A DNA stretch of 64,000 nucleotides from CAISIP01 sp965278985. Lineage in GTDB: Bacteria > Pseudomonadota > Gammaproteobacteria > Burkholderiales > Burkholderiaceae_C. The stretch spans positions 992,001 through 1,056,000 of the forward strand of contig OZ257131.1 in the NCBI GenBank assembly GCA_965278985.1, in the 5' to 3' direction. A program made the translations under genes and the position numbers. The notes beneath the pieces are model-generated. The model did no database searches. It had not been told where the DNA came from and was given only the letters and a program-made list of their open reading frames with translations. This document shows positions 16,970 to 25,661 of this stretch, in pieces. Numbering within the stretch: the stretch's first letter is position 1; each line of letters begins with the position of its first letter.

Positions 16970-17233
16970 ATGGGCCACGCACAGATCAAGACCGTCACGA
17001 GCCGTGAGTTCGTACACAACGTCAGCGCCGCCAAGCGGGTGGCCAGCGAGGGTGGCACGGTCATCATCACTGACCGTGGGGAACCAGCGCTGGCGCTCAT
17101 TCCGATCGCCGAGTACCGGCGCCTGACCAGGACCGACAAGAGTCTGGTCGAACTGCTGCACATGCCCGAGGCGGATGCGTTCGACTTCGAGATCGGGCCG
17201 GCGGGCATCCAGGCGCGCGACATCGACGGCTGA
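16970..17233 (+). CDS. Phd/YefM-family antitoxin
   Basis: An 87-residue antitoxin of the Phd/YefM type. The N-terminal DNA-binding region reads VTSREFVHNVSAAKRVA, then GGTVIITDRGEPALALIPIAEYRR, the hallmark of this fold; the acidic C-terminus (EADAFDFEIGP) should wrap the toxin. ATG 16970 follows an AAGGAGA ribosome-binding site. The toxin gene starts 16 bases after the stop. The intact module lies directly downstream of recQ tail copy C, mirroring the broken module after copy A, although the two antitoxins belong to different families. Confidence 0.92.
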   Translation: MGHAQIKTVTSREFVHNVSAAKRVASEGGTVIITDRGEPALALIPIAEYRRLTRTDKSLVELLHMPEADAFDFEIGPAGIQARDIDG

Positions 17234-17249
17234 CGAGGGCTCTCTCTAC

Positions 17250-17675
17250 ATGCTGCTGCTCGACACCAATGTGGTCTCCGAAGTCCGCAAGAGCCATTGC
17301 GACGCGGGCGTCCGCGCCTGGGTTACCGCCCAGCCCGCCGACACCTTGTACATCTCCGCCATCACCGTGTTGGAGATCCAGCGCGGCATCAGTCTGGCAG
17401 CGCAGCGCGGGGACGACATGCAGGCGGAGGTGTTCACGCGCTGGCTCGATCAGATGGTTCTGCCGGCATTCGCGGGCCGCATCCTGCCTGTCGACCATGT
17501 GGTGGCGCGAAGGGCGGCGACATTGGCCTGGCCGGATGCGCGCGACTACCGCGATCCCATCATCGCTGCGACGGGCCTGGTCCACGGCGCGGCAGTGGCG
17601 ACGCGCAACGTCAAGCACTTTGAAGCCAGCGGTGTGCAGCTCGTCAATCCTTGGGAATTCTCGATCGCGCCGTGA
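17250..17675 (+). CDS. PIN-domain ribonuclease toxin (VapC-type)
   Basis: A 141-residue PIN-domain protein, a Mg-dependent ribonuclease that in VapC toxins cuts tRNA or rRNA and stops translation. Conserved acidic residues are present: Asp5 (LLLDTNVVSE), Glu42 (TVLEIQRG) and Asp102 (YRDPIIAATG). The C-terminal ATRNVKHFEASGVQLVNPWE is typical of the FitB/VapC branch. It follows the Phd-type antitoxin in one operon. Length and all motifs are intact, so the pair is probably functional. Confidence 0.93.
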   Translation: MLLLDTNVVSEVRKSHCDAGVRAWVTAQPADTLYISAITVLEIQRGISLAAQRGDDMQAEVFTRWLDQMVLPAFAGRILPVDHVVARRAATLAWPDARDYRDPIIAATGLVHGAAVATRNVKHFEASGVQLVNPWEFSIAP

Positions 17676-17693
17676 AGGCCAGCACGGGTTCGC

Positions 17694-17862
17694 TCAAGCG
17701 GCGCGCACATCCCCGAGAAGGCCATCCGCCACTGCTTCCTCGGCAATGGCCAGCCCGCTGGCCTGCATCGTGGCTGACAGCGCGGCATCCCAGCTCGCCG
17801 GCACGACGGCATCGGGCAAGTCGCGCTCGGCATGCGGTGCCGTGCGCACGGCGGCGTCGCCG
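17694..17862 (-). other. Unassigned coding remnant between vapC and ureD
   Basis: On the minus strand a frame reads ...DLPDAVVPASWDAALSATM and ends AIAEEAVADGLLGDVRAA with a stop at 17694-17696. It looks like the C-terminus of a real protein, but no start or family could be identified. It lies where urease structural genes would normally follow ureD. Confidence 0.3.
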
Positions 17863-17874
17863 TGCCCCCGACGC

Positions 17875-18705
17875 TCAGGTCGCCCACACCCTCGGTAACG
17901 GCGCGTCCATGGCCCACATCGACTGGCGCCACGCAGCCCGCACCTGGCGCAGCAGCAGCGCCACCGGCTCGACCAGCGGCGCCAGCACGCGCAGCACCAC
18001 CACCTGCGGATGCGGGCTGGTCACGCCCGCGGTGGATTGCAGGAGGTGGCCTTGCAGCAGCGCGCGCGCACCATCCAGCGCCTGCTCGCGCCGTTCGCGC
18101 GAGAGCGGCTCGCCGCTGCAGAGGAAGAGCGACGCCAGGCAGCGCTGGCCTGCCAGGCCCAGCGGGCCGTCCATCAACGTCGCGTCGTCGGCGTGGATGG
18201 TGCCGCGCTCCAGCCACCTGCCGGGCATCTCGATGTGTTGCGCGAAGTGGCCATGCTCGAATGGCTTGCCGGCGCCCGGCAGTCCGAGGGCGGTGATATC
18301 CCAGCCGATGAGCTCCGCGCCTGCGGCGAGATGCATTTCCAGCCGGTTGTGGGCGAGGCAGCCGTTGTAGCAAAGGGCCTCCAGCGGCAGCCACTCGAGG
18401 CGCGCTCCCGGTGCGAGGTCCAGGCGCGTCCGCTGCTGGGCCGGGTCACCTTCAGAGCGGTAGAAGCGTGTTGCGCCCGGCGTGGTCAAGAGCGCGTGGG
18501 CGCCTTCGCGCACCTGCACATCGATCTGCAGCGTGTCGCCGCCGACCAGTCCGCCCGGTGGGTGCACGAGCACGTTGTGGCAAACGGAGTTCCCTTCGGG
18601 ATACAGGCTCTGCAGCACGCGCAGTGGGCCCTCGTGCGCGAAGCGCAGTGCCGTGCGGCCGTGTTGGAGGTGGTAGTCGAGCGAAAGTCGTGCGTGCCAG
18701 GACAT
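17875..18705 (-). CDS. ureD: Urease accessory protein UreD, orphan
   Basis: UreD (UreH), 276 residues, a scaffold that helps insert nickel into urease together with UreF and UreG. Family features visible are SLDYHLQHGRTALRFAHEGP, the GGLVGGDTLQIDV block, ATRFYRS, LEWLPLEALCYNGC and the end RQSMWAMDAPLPRVWAT. The gene looks complete. Normally it is followed by ureA, ureB, ureC and the other accessory genes, but here a toxin-antitoxin module follows, so the urease operon was deleted or moved. Without a urease elsewhere in the genome the protein would have no client. The start ATG 18705 fits the usual MSWHARLSL N-terminus. Confidence 0.92.
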   Translation of the reverse strand: MSWHARLSLDYHLQHGRTALRFAHEGPLRVLQSLYPEGNSVCHNVLVHPPGGLVGGDTLQIDVQVREGAHALLTTPGATRFYRSEGDPAQQRTRLDLAPGARLEWLPLEALCYNGCLAHNRLEMHLAAGAELIGWDITALGLPGAGKPFEHGHFAQHIEMPGRWLERGTIHADDATLMDGPLGLAGQRCLASLFLCSGEPLSRERREQALDGARALLQGHLLQSTAGVTSPHPQVVVLRVLAPLVEPVALLLRQVRAAWRQSMWAMDAPLPRVWAT

Positions 18706-18794
18706 CGCTGCAGTGTAGAAGAGCACACGGGCCCCTCGCCGCATCGCAAGGTACCGGGCAGACTTCTGGCGCCGCCTGCGTGCGCGCCAATTTT

Positions 18795-21700
18795 CTACGG
18801 GAGGGCAGTACCCGCCAGCAAGCGCTGCAACGCGTCCTCGGGCAGCGGACGGCTGATGAGGTAGCCCTGCAGGCAGTCGCAACCCAGGGCCGCCAGCATG
18901 GCCGCCTGTTCCTCCGTTTCCACGCCCTCGGCCACCACGCGCAGCGACAGCGCATGCGCCAGCGAGACCATGGTGGACACCAGCGTGCGATGGCCGGGGT
19001 CCTCGATCATCGTGGCGACGAAGGTCTGGTCGATCTTGAGGATCTGCACCGGCAGCCGCGCCAGGTAGGCGAGCGATGAATACCCGGTACCGAAGTCGTC
19101 GATCGATACCTCCAGCCCCATGGCACGCAGCGTCGCCAGCTTGTCGATGGTGGCATCGACGTCGTCCACGATGGCGCTCTCGGTGATCTCGATGTCGATG
19201 CCCGGATCCTCGCCGCCCAGGCCCAGCGCCGCTTCCACCACCGCCACGAAGTCCTTGCGCCGCAGCTGGATCGCCGACACGTTGACGGCGATGCGGGGCG
19301 CCCGCAAGCCCTGCGCGATCCAGCGGCGCCGGTCCTGCACGGCGCGCTCCAGGGCCCAGGTGCCCACCTCCACGATCAGGCCGGACTCCTCCATCAGCGG
19401 GATGAACCTGCCCGGAGGCACCAGTCCCAGTTCGGGGTCCTGCCAGCGGATCAAGGCCTCCACGCCTTGCAGCTCCCGCGTGATCGCATGCACCTTGGGC
19501 TGGTAGTGCAGCACGAAATGGTCGTCATGCAGGGCGCCGCGCAGGCGGTTCTCCAGCGCCAGGGTCTCGGCGATGGACTCGGTCATGCGCGCGTCGTAGA
19601 ACAGCAGCGCTTCCATCGATGTCTTGGCGCGTTTGAGGGCCACTTCGGCATTGCGGTAGAGCGTCTCGGCGTCCGCGCCGTCGTTGGGGAAAAGCGCCAC
19701 ACCCACCTTCGCACCCACGCGCAGCGCCTGGGCACCCGCCTGGAACGGCGCCTCGAAGCAGCGTTGGTAGAAGCCCCGCAGCATGCGCGAGACCTCGATG
19801 TCGGCCGGCACGTTGGGGAACACCACGGCGAACTGGTCCGCGCCCACGCGTGCCAGCCGCCCCCGATCCGTGACGGCCATGATGCGCTCGGCCATCTGGC
19901 GCAGCAACGCATCGCCCACGTGGCGGCCGAAGGTGTCGTTGATGGACTTGAAATGCTCCACATCGAGCACCACCAGCGCCAGCTTCTGGCTGGCCGTGCG
20001 CGCGGAGGCGATGAACTGCGCCAGCCGCTCGTTGAAGAGCATGGCATTGGCATGCCCCGTCAGTGCGTCGTAGTACGCCAGCCGGTTGATCTGCTCGGCC
20101 TGCGCCATGTGGTCCATGGCGAAGGCCAGGTCACCGGCAAGCTCGTCGAGCAGCTTGCATTCCTCCGCGTCGAAGATGCCGGCCTCGGCCGACAGCAGGC
20201 ACAACACGCCCATGGTGCGCCCGGCCATCACCAGCGGCAACGAGGCCATGGCCTGCGCGCCGCTGGCCAGCACCACGTCCTCGGGCAGCATCACCGGAGA
20301 CTGCGTGGCGTCGTTTTCGATGAGCGGCTGCTGGCGCTGCACCACCTGCTGGAACCAGCCGTCCTGCGTGCGCACATGCGCGTCCAGTGCCTCGCCGATC
20401 TGGTCCGCGTCGTAGAGCTGCGGCCCGGAGCTGCAGTCCGCCTCCAGGCGCAGGCGCCAGGGATCCGGGAGCAGCGTGCCCAGCCAGGCCCTGTCGAAGC
20501 GGCCGGTCTCCACCACGATGCGGCAGGCGCCGTGGAACAGCTCTCCGCGGTCCTGCACGCGCACGATCAGCGAGTTGATGTCGGAGAGCACCGTCGCCAC
20601 GCGGTGCAGCCGCTCGATGCGCCGCTCGGCATGCTTGCGCTCGCTGATGTCCTCGTGCGCCACCACCACCTGCACCGGACCGTCGCCCGTGAAGCGAGAG
20701 ACGCGCGCCATGAACCAGCTGGGCTTGTCGTTGATCTCGCAGGCGTATTCCAGCGAGAAGAGCTTGCGCCGTCCGTCCAGCACGGCGCGGATGCCATCGG
20801 CCAGGGCCTGCGCCTCGTTGGCGCCCCGGCCGCCTGGCCGGTCGCAGTGCGTCAGGTAGTTGTTGCCCTCCAGTGCGCGCATGGGGTGGTGGGCCTGGTT
20901 CGCCATGCTGGCGCGCCAGGCGTGGTTCACGGTGAGGATGTATCCGTGGCTGTCCAGCACGCAGATGTGTTCGGTCAGCGCGTCGAGGGTCGACCGGTTG
21001 AAGCGCTCGGAGGCCTGCAGCGCCACCTCCGCCTCCTTGCGCCGCAGGAACTGCCCGAGCTGGTGGCCCAGCCCCCGTGCCGATGCGTCCACCTGTTCGT
21101 CCGCGCTGCGCACCTGGTGCCCCAGGAAGCTCAGCACGCCGATGGTCAGGCTGCCCGAGGTCACGGGAATCAGGCAGGCGCTGCCCGATCCCAGCGCGCT
21201 GGCGATGGCACGGTCCACCAGGCGGTGGTCGTCGAGGATGGAGGTGATCCACAGCGGCTCGCCGGTCATCAGCACTTCACCGGAGATGCCTTCGCCCGGA
21301 CGCAGCACGGTGCGCGCGGCGTCGTCCAGCAGCTCCTGCGACACCACCTTGGCCGCGCTCCATTGCGCGACCACGCGCAGGGTGTCGAAATCCTCGTCCG
21401 CCTCCCAGTAGCAGCCGTAGTTCCAGCCCTGCGCAAGGCCGATGGTCTCCAGTGCGGCCTGCAGTCCTTCCACGCGGTCGCGGGCCCGCGTCAGGACGCT
21501 GCCCATGGCATGTTCCAGGCGCAGCAGCACGTCGGCGCGCTCGCGCGCGACAGCTTGCTCCTGCAGTTGCTGCACCTGCTGCTGGACCTGTTGGTAGAGG
21601 ATGCCGTTCTCGTAGATCCGGCCCACCTGCGCGCACTGCACCTGCAAGGCCTTGGTCTCTTCCGCGCTGAACTCGCCGCTGCCCAGCTTGTCCACCAGCA

Positions 21701-22685
21701 GCATGCAGCCGTAGACGCGTTGCGGCGAACTCACGGGTGCCACCAGGCCGAAGCGTGCACCGGCGAGCCGTTGCAACAGCGCCTGCTCCAGGGGCGCATG
21801 GTCCAGCGGCGCGTGCTCCAGCGGCGTGGTGGTGAAGGCGGAAGATGGACGCCCGATGCCGAAGCGCCGTGCCTCCTGGCTGGGCAACAGGTCCAGGCCC
21901 AGGCGGCGCTCCAGTGCGGGGCTGTACAGCGGCTTGGCCTCGTCGGCCGTGAGGCCGCTCACGCGAAGCCGCTGGGTCCCGGGCGGCAGCGGGCCCAGCA
22001 GCGCCAGCACGGCGCAGCGTGCGCCGAAGAGCGCGCGCACGCCCTGGCAGAACTTGTCCAGCAGGACACCCATGTCCCGCTCCGAGGCCAGCTGGGTGCT
22101 GAGTTCGGTGAGTGCGGCCAGCCGCCGGTTGGCGCGCTCCAGTTCATCGGCCTTGGCCACGAGCTTGTCGGTGACCAGGCGCAGGTGGTCGCGATCGAAG
22201 CCGGCCGCCTCCGAGCGCCCCCAGGGTTGTGCCGCACCCGGCACGCCGCCCGATGCGGGGTATGTCACCGGGCGTGGCGCGGGGTTGCCGTGCAAGGTTG
22301 GGTCCGTGGCGGGTTGCGTGCCGCCCAGCGCGAGGTTGATGGTGGCGAGGATGTCCTCCGGTTCGCAGGGCTTGGTCAGCACGTACTGCACCCCGCAGGC
22401 CGCGGCCAGGGAGTGCGCTTCGCGCTCCAGGAAGGTCGCGCTGTAGAAGATCACGTTGGTGTCGCGTATCTCCGGCTCGTCGCGCAGGTGGCGCACGAAG
22501 GCATAGCCGTCCATCGTGGGCATCAGGATGTCGCAGACCACCAGGTCGGGCCGCCAGTCCCGCACGCGCTGCAGCGCTTCCTCGCCATCGCCGGCCTCCT
22601 GCGACGTGTGGCCCGCGTAGTGGAGCAGGTTCACCACGAGATCGCGGTTGATCGGCACGTCGTCGACCACGAGGATCTTGGCCAT
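18795..22685 (-). CDS. Receiver-GAF-PAS-GGDEF-EAL signalling protein
   Basis: A 1296-residue cytoplasmic signalling protein. Domains in order: a receiver (residues 1-125, phosphoacceptor Asp52, later TKP), GAF-like sensor domains, a PAS domain (near 580-700), another GAF, a GGDEF domain and an EAL domain. The GGDEF signature is degenerate, RVGADQF instead of RxGGDEF, so diguanylate cyclase activity is doubtful. The EAL domain has EALIRW and DDFGTGYSSLAYL and should be an active c-di-GMP phosphodiesterase. The protein is last in a likely operon with a histidine kinase and a stand-alone receiver, starting one base after the receiver gene. It probably lowers c-di-GMP in response to the kinase. 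Confidence 0.9.
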   Translation of the reverse strand: MAKILVVDDVPINRDLVVNLLHYAGHTSQEAGDGEEALQRVRDWRPDLVVCDILMPTMDGYAFVRHLRDEPEIRDTNVIFYSATFLEREAHSLAAACGVQYVLTKPCEPEDILATINLALGGTQPATDPTLHGNPAPRPVTYPASGGVPGAAQPWGRSEAAGFDRDHLRLVTDKLVAKADELERANRRLAALTELSTQLASERDMGVLLDKFCQGVRALFGARCAVLALLGPLPPGTQRLRVSGLTADEAKPLYSPALERRLGLDLLPSQEARRFGIGRPSSAFTTTPLEHAPLDHAPLEQALLQRLAGARFGLVAPVSSPQRVYGCMLLVDKLGSGEFSAEETKALQVQCAQVGRIYENGILYQQVQQQVQQLQEQAVARERADVLLRLEHAMGSVLTRARDRVEGLQAALETIGLAQGWNYGCYWEADEDFDTLRVVAQWSAAKVVSQELLDDAARTVLRPGEGISGEVLMTGEPLWITSILDDHRLVDRAIASALGSGSACLIPVTSGSLTIGVLSFLGHQVRSADEQVDASARGLGHQLGQFLRRKEAEVALQASERFNRSTLDALTEHICVLDSHGYILTVNHAWRASMANQAHHPMRALEGNNYLTHCDRPGGRGANEAQALADGIRAVLDGRRKLFSLEYACEINDKPSWFMARVSRFTGDGPVQVVVAHEDISERKHAERRIERLHRVATVLSDINSLIVRVQDRGELFHGACRIVVETGRFDRAWLGTLLPDPWRLRLEADCSSGPQLYDADQIGEALDAHVRTQDGWFQQVVQRQQPLIENDATQSPVMLPEDVVLASGAQAMASLPLVMAGRTMGVLCLLSAEAGIFDAEECKLLDELAGDLAFAMDHMAQAEQINRLAYYDALTGHANAMLFNERLAQFIASARTASQKLALVVLDVEHFKSINDTFGRHVGDALLRQMAERIMAVTDRGRLARVGADQFAVVFPNVPADIEVSRMLRGFYQRCFEAPFQAGAQALRVGAKVGVALFPNDGADAETLYRNAEVALKRAKTSMEALLFYDARMTESIAETLALENRLRGALHDDHFVLHYQPKVHAITRELQGVEALIRWQDPELGLVPPGRFIPLMEESGLIVEVGTWALERAVQDRRRWIAQGLRAPRIAVNVSAIQLRRKDFVAVVEAALGLGGEDPGIDIEITESAIVDDVDATIDKLATLRAMGLEVSIDDFGTGYSSLAYLARLPVQILKIDQTFVATMIEDPGHRTLVSTMVSLAHALSLRVVAEGVETEEQAAMLAALGCDCLQGYLISRPLPEDALQRLLAGTALP

Positions 22686-22686
22686 G

Positions 22687-23097
22687 TCAGTCGCCCGATA
22701 CCTCCGCCCGTGCGCGCGGAGGGCCTGCCAACAGGTCCGCGACGCAGGTGGCGAATTCCCGCGGGTCGAAGGGCTTGGTCATGTAGGCGTCGAAGCCCGC
22801 AAGCAGCAGCCGTGGCTCCTCGCCCGCCATCGTGGAGGCGGTGAGCGCCAGCACGGGCACGGTGCGCAGGGCAGGGTCGGCGCGCAGCGCGCCCACGAGC
22901 GCGTAGCCGTCCATCTCGGGCATCTGGATGTCGCTGATGACCAGGTCCGGCCGGTGCGCGCGCGCCAGTGCCAGGCCCTGCGCGCCGTCCGCCGCCGTGA
23001 GCACTTCGTAGCCCGTGGCCATCAGCAGGTAACGCGCCAGCTCCAGGTTGGTGGGGTTGTCTTCGACCACCAGGATACGCCGGGGTGCATGCGTCAT
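22687..23097 (-). CDS. Single-domain response regulator (receiver)
   Basis: A 136-residue stand-alone receiver (CheY/DivK-like). The acidic pocket is VEDN, the phosphoacceptor is Asp56 in DLVISDIQMPEMDG, the threonine is in LTAS and the lysine in MTKPFD. With no output domain it must act through protein contacts, for example as a relay between the upstream kinase and the downstream receiver-GGDEF-EAL protein. It overlaps the kinase gene by four bases (ATGA) and is followed after one base by the large gene, so all three are translationally coupled. Confidence 0.93.
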   Translation of the reverse strand: MTHAPRRILVVEDNPTNLELARYLLMATGYEVLTAADGAQGLALARAHRPDLVISDIQMPEMDGYALVGALRADPALRTVPVLALTASTMAGEEPRLLLAGFDAYMTKPFDPREFATCVADLLAGPPRARAEVSGD

Positions 23098-24584
23098 GGT
23101 GCGTGCTCCTCGCGCAGTGCCAGCGTGAAGCAGCTGCCTTGGCCGGGTGCGCTGTCCACGGTGATGTGGCCACCCAGCAGGCCCGCCAGCTTCTGGCTCA
23201 GGTGCAGCCCCAGGCCCGTGCCTTCACCACTGCCCGGTGGACGCTCCGAGCGCGTGAAGGCGGCGAACAGTCCGGGCAGCACCTCTGCCGCGATGCCTTG
23301 GCCCGTGTCGGACACACGGATGTCGGTGTGCTGGAGGCCGTCCTGGCCGGTGTGCTGCACCAGCGCGACGCGCACGCCGCCCTGGTGCGTGAAGCGCACG
23401 GCATTGCCGATGAGCTTGTGCAGGATCTGGCGCAGCAGCCGCGCGTCGGATTGCACGGGAGCGATGGCCACCGGAGGCTCCAGCACCAGCTGCAGCCCCT
23501 TGGATTCAGCCTGCGGCCGCAGCCCTCCCAGCACGCCTTCGACGAGTGCGACCACGTCCACGGGCGCGCGCTGCGGCGCCAGCTTGCCCGCATCGATCTT
23601 CGCCAGGTCGAGCAGGTGGTTGATCAGCGCCAGCAGATGCCGCGCGCTGCTCTGCACGGTGCGCAGCTGCCGGTCCTGGTCCTCCGTCAGCGGCCCGGGC
23701 AGGCGCATCAGCAGCGTGCCCGTGAAACCGATGATGGCATTGAGCGGCGTGCGCAGCTCATGCCGCATGCTGGCCAGGAAGCGGTCCTTGGCCTGGTTGG
23801 CATTGGCCAGCTCCTGGTTCTTCTCCTGCAGCGCCTGCTCGAAGTTCCGGCGCTCGCTGGTGTCGCGGATGGCACTCATCACGAAGGTGCTCTCTTCGGT
23901 CTGCAGCGCGCTGAGGCTGATTTCCACCGGGAACTCGGTGCCATCCTTGCGCAGGCCTTGCAGCTGCAGCCCGGTGCCCATCGCGCGCTTGCGTGGCTGC
24001 GCGATGTAGCCGGAGCGGTGGCCCACATGCGCATGGCGGTAGCGCTGGGGCAGCAGGTGGTCCACCGAACGGCCACGCAGCTCGCCGGCACCGTAGCCGA
24101 ACAGAGATTCCGCCTGCTGGTTGGCGATCACGATGTGGCCGGTGGGGTTGACCATGACGATGCCGTCGGGCGTGGAGTCCAGCAGGTCACGGAACCGTGC
24201 CTCCATCAGCCGGGCATCGCGCTGCACCTTGATGTGCGTGACGTCCTTCTCCACCAGCAGCAGCAGCGGTTCGGGGACGGCGCCACCGTTCACGCAGCGG
24301 CAGGACACATCCACGTAGAGCAGGGATCCATCCTGCCGCCGGCGCATGCTCTCGAAGGTCGCCGTGCCGCAGGCCAGCGCATCGGCCATGCGGTGCTGGT
24401 GCTCGGAGAGCTGGCTGTCGGGCACCACCAGGTCGGCGAAGGGCCGCTGCAACGCATCGGCTGCTGCATGGCCGAACACGGCCTGCGCGCCGTGGTTCCA
24501 GTACTGGACCACGCCCTGCGCGTTCAGGACGATGCCCGCATCAGGATGCGCGTCGGCGAAGATCTGCGCGAATGTGTCTGGCAT
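23094..24584 (-). CDS. PAS-domain sensor histidine kinase
   Basis: A 496-residue histidine kinase without transmembrane segments. Two PAS domains (about residues 5-120 and 127-250) sense a cytoplasmic signal. A short coiled-coil linker (QALQEKNQELANANQAKDRF) leads to the HisKA domain with His275 in MRHELRTPLNAIIGF. The HATPase domain has the N box KLIGNAVRF, the G1 box DTGQGI and the G2 region GEGTGLGLHLS. It is the first gene of the three-gene operon and probably phosphorylates both downstream receivers. The stimulus is unknown; a PAS-bound cofactor is possible but not evident. Confidence 0.93.
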   Translation of the reverse strand: MPDTFAQIFADAHPDAGIVLNAQGVVQYWNHGAQAVFGHAAADALQRPFADLVVPDSQLSEHQHRMADALACGTATFESMRRRQDGSLLYVDVSCRCVNGGAVPEPLLLLVEKDVTHIKVQRDARLMEARFRDLLDSTPDGIVMVNPTGHIVIANQQAESLFGYGAGELRGRSVDHLLPQRYRHAHVGHRSGYIAQPRKRAMGTGLQLQGLRKDGTEFPVEISLSALQTEESTFVMSAIRDTSERRNFEQALQEKNQELANANQAKDRFLASMRHELRTPLNAIIGFTGTLLMRLPGPLTEDQDRQLRTVQSSARHLLALINHLLDLAKIDAGKLAPQRAPVDVVALVEGVLGGLRPQAESKGLQLVLEPPVAIAPVQSDARLLRQILHKLIGNAVRFTHQGGVRVALVQHTGQDGLQHTDIRVSDTGQGIAAEVLPGLFAAFTRSERPPGSGEGTGLGLHLSQKLAGLLGGHITVDSAPGQGSCFTLALREEHAP

Positions 24585-24777
24585 GGGAGGCCATGTGGTG
24601 CGCCCATGTTAGCCCAGTTGTTTGCAGGTGGATACAAGTCGCTGCGTCGCCGCGTACGGCGCCGCGGCAGACGTCCCGCAGGCGGCCAGGTCCAGTGCAG
24701 GTGCAGATGCCGGTGCCGCGCTGCGCGTGGGCGCCCGCGCGGCGTCGCACAATGGCGGCTTTGCTCCTGGAGTTGCC

Positions 24778-25434
24778 ATGGATGCGCTGCTGCCTGCCGG
24801 GCCGATCTTCCTGGCCTTCGTTGCCGCCACCTTCGTGCTCGCCGTCACGCCCGGACCCGGCGTGGTCTACATCGTCACGCGGACGCTGGCGCAGGGGCGC
24901 GGCGCGGGCCTGGCGTCGGTGGCCGGTGTGGCAATGGGCAACTTCGGCAACGCGGTGGGCGCCTCGCTGGGCTTGGCGGCGCTGTTCGCGGCCTCGGCCA
25001 CCGCGTTCACGGTGGTCAAGTTCGCCGGCGCGGCCTATTTGCTCTACCTGGGTTGGCAGGCGCTGCGCGCCCCCCGGCCGGAGACCGCCGCACCGCCGCA
25101 GGCCTTGGGCAGCGCAGACCATGGACGCATCCTGCGCGAGGGGGCCATGGTGGCGCTGCTCAATCCCAAGACCACCGTCTTCTTCGCGGCATTCCTGCCG
25201 CAGTTCCTGCACACACAGTCGCCACTGATCTCCCAGAGCCTGCTGCTGGGTGCGGTGTTCGTGGGCATCGCCGCGCTGACCGACAGCGCGTACGTGCTGC
25301 TGGCCGGTGCGCTGGCACCCCGGCTGCGGGCCGGCGGGGCCATGGCGGCGCGGGGCCGCTGCCTCGCCGCGCTGGTGTACCTGGGCCTGGGCGTCTACGC
25401 GGCGCTGGCGGAGTACCGCGGCGCACGCGGCTGA
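24778..25434 (+). CDS. LysE/RhtB-family amino acid exporter
   Basis: A 218-residue inner-membrane exporter of the LysE/RhtB family. The signature is FVLAVTPGPGVVYIVTRTLAQGRGAGL in the first helices; LNPKTTVFFAAFLPQF in the middle is the other family marker. About six helices are predicted. The start ATG 24778 is chosen because the first helix begins six residues later; the frame is open up to 24622, but that extension has low-complexity composition. The substrate is unknown; homologues move homoserine, threonine or other amino acids. It stands alone, divergent from the kinase operon. Confidence 0.9.
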   Translation: MDALLPAGPIFLAFVAATFVLAVTPGPGVVYIVTRTLAQGRGAGLASVAGVAMGNFGNAVGASLGLAALFAASATAFTVVKFAGAAYLLYLGWQALRAPRPETAAPPQALGSADHGRILREGAMVALLNPKTTVFFAAFLPQFLHTQSPLISQSLLLGAVFVGIAALTDSAYVLLAGALAPRLRAGGAMAARGRCLAALVYLGLGVYAALAEYRGARG

Positions 25435-25661
25435 CCGGGGCCGGTGGCGATGCCGGCGGCCACCGTGGTAGCCGGTACGTCTTCCAGGACGACGCCGACT
25501 TGGGCCTGGGGCAAAAGGCGCCACGGGTGGCAAGCAGCCTAAGGCGTCGCGCCGCTACCGTGAGGCGGTATTGCGCGGGAGCAGCTGTTTCAGCGAGCCC
25601 TTCCTGTTGCGCGTGCGTGGTGCCGGGGCCAGCTGCCACCCGGGCGCAGCGTCGCGCTGGC

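Noticed and set aside
19467..22844. 1125-codon plus-strand frame opposite the REC-GGDEF-EAL gene
   Set aside because: Antisense shadow; the minus strand has receiver, GAF, PAS and EAL motifs with proper order.
25435..25661. Search for a terminator or small gene between the LysE-type exporter and the kinase
   Set aside because: A GGTGGC/GCCACC hairpin is present near 25443-25465 but without a T-run, and no short frame has a ribosome-binding site.
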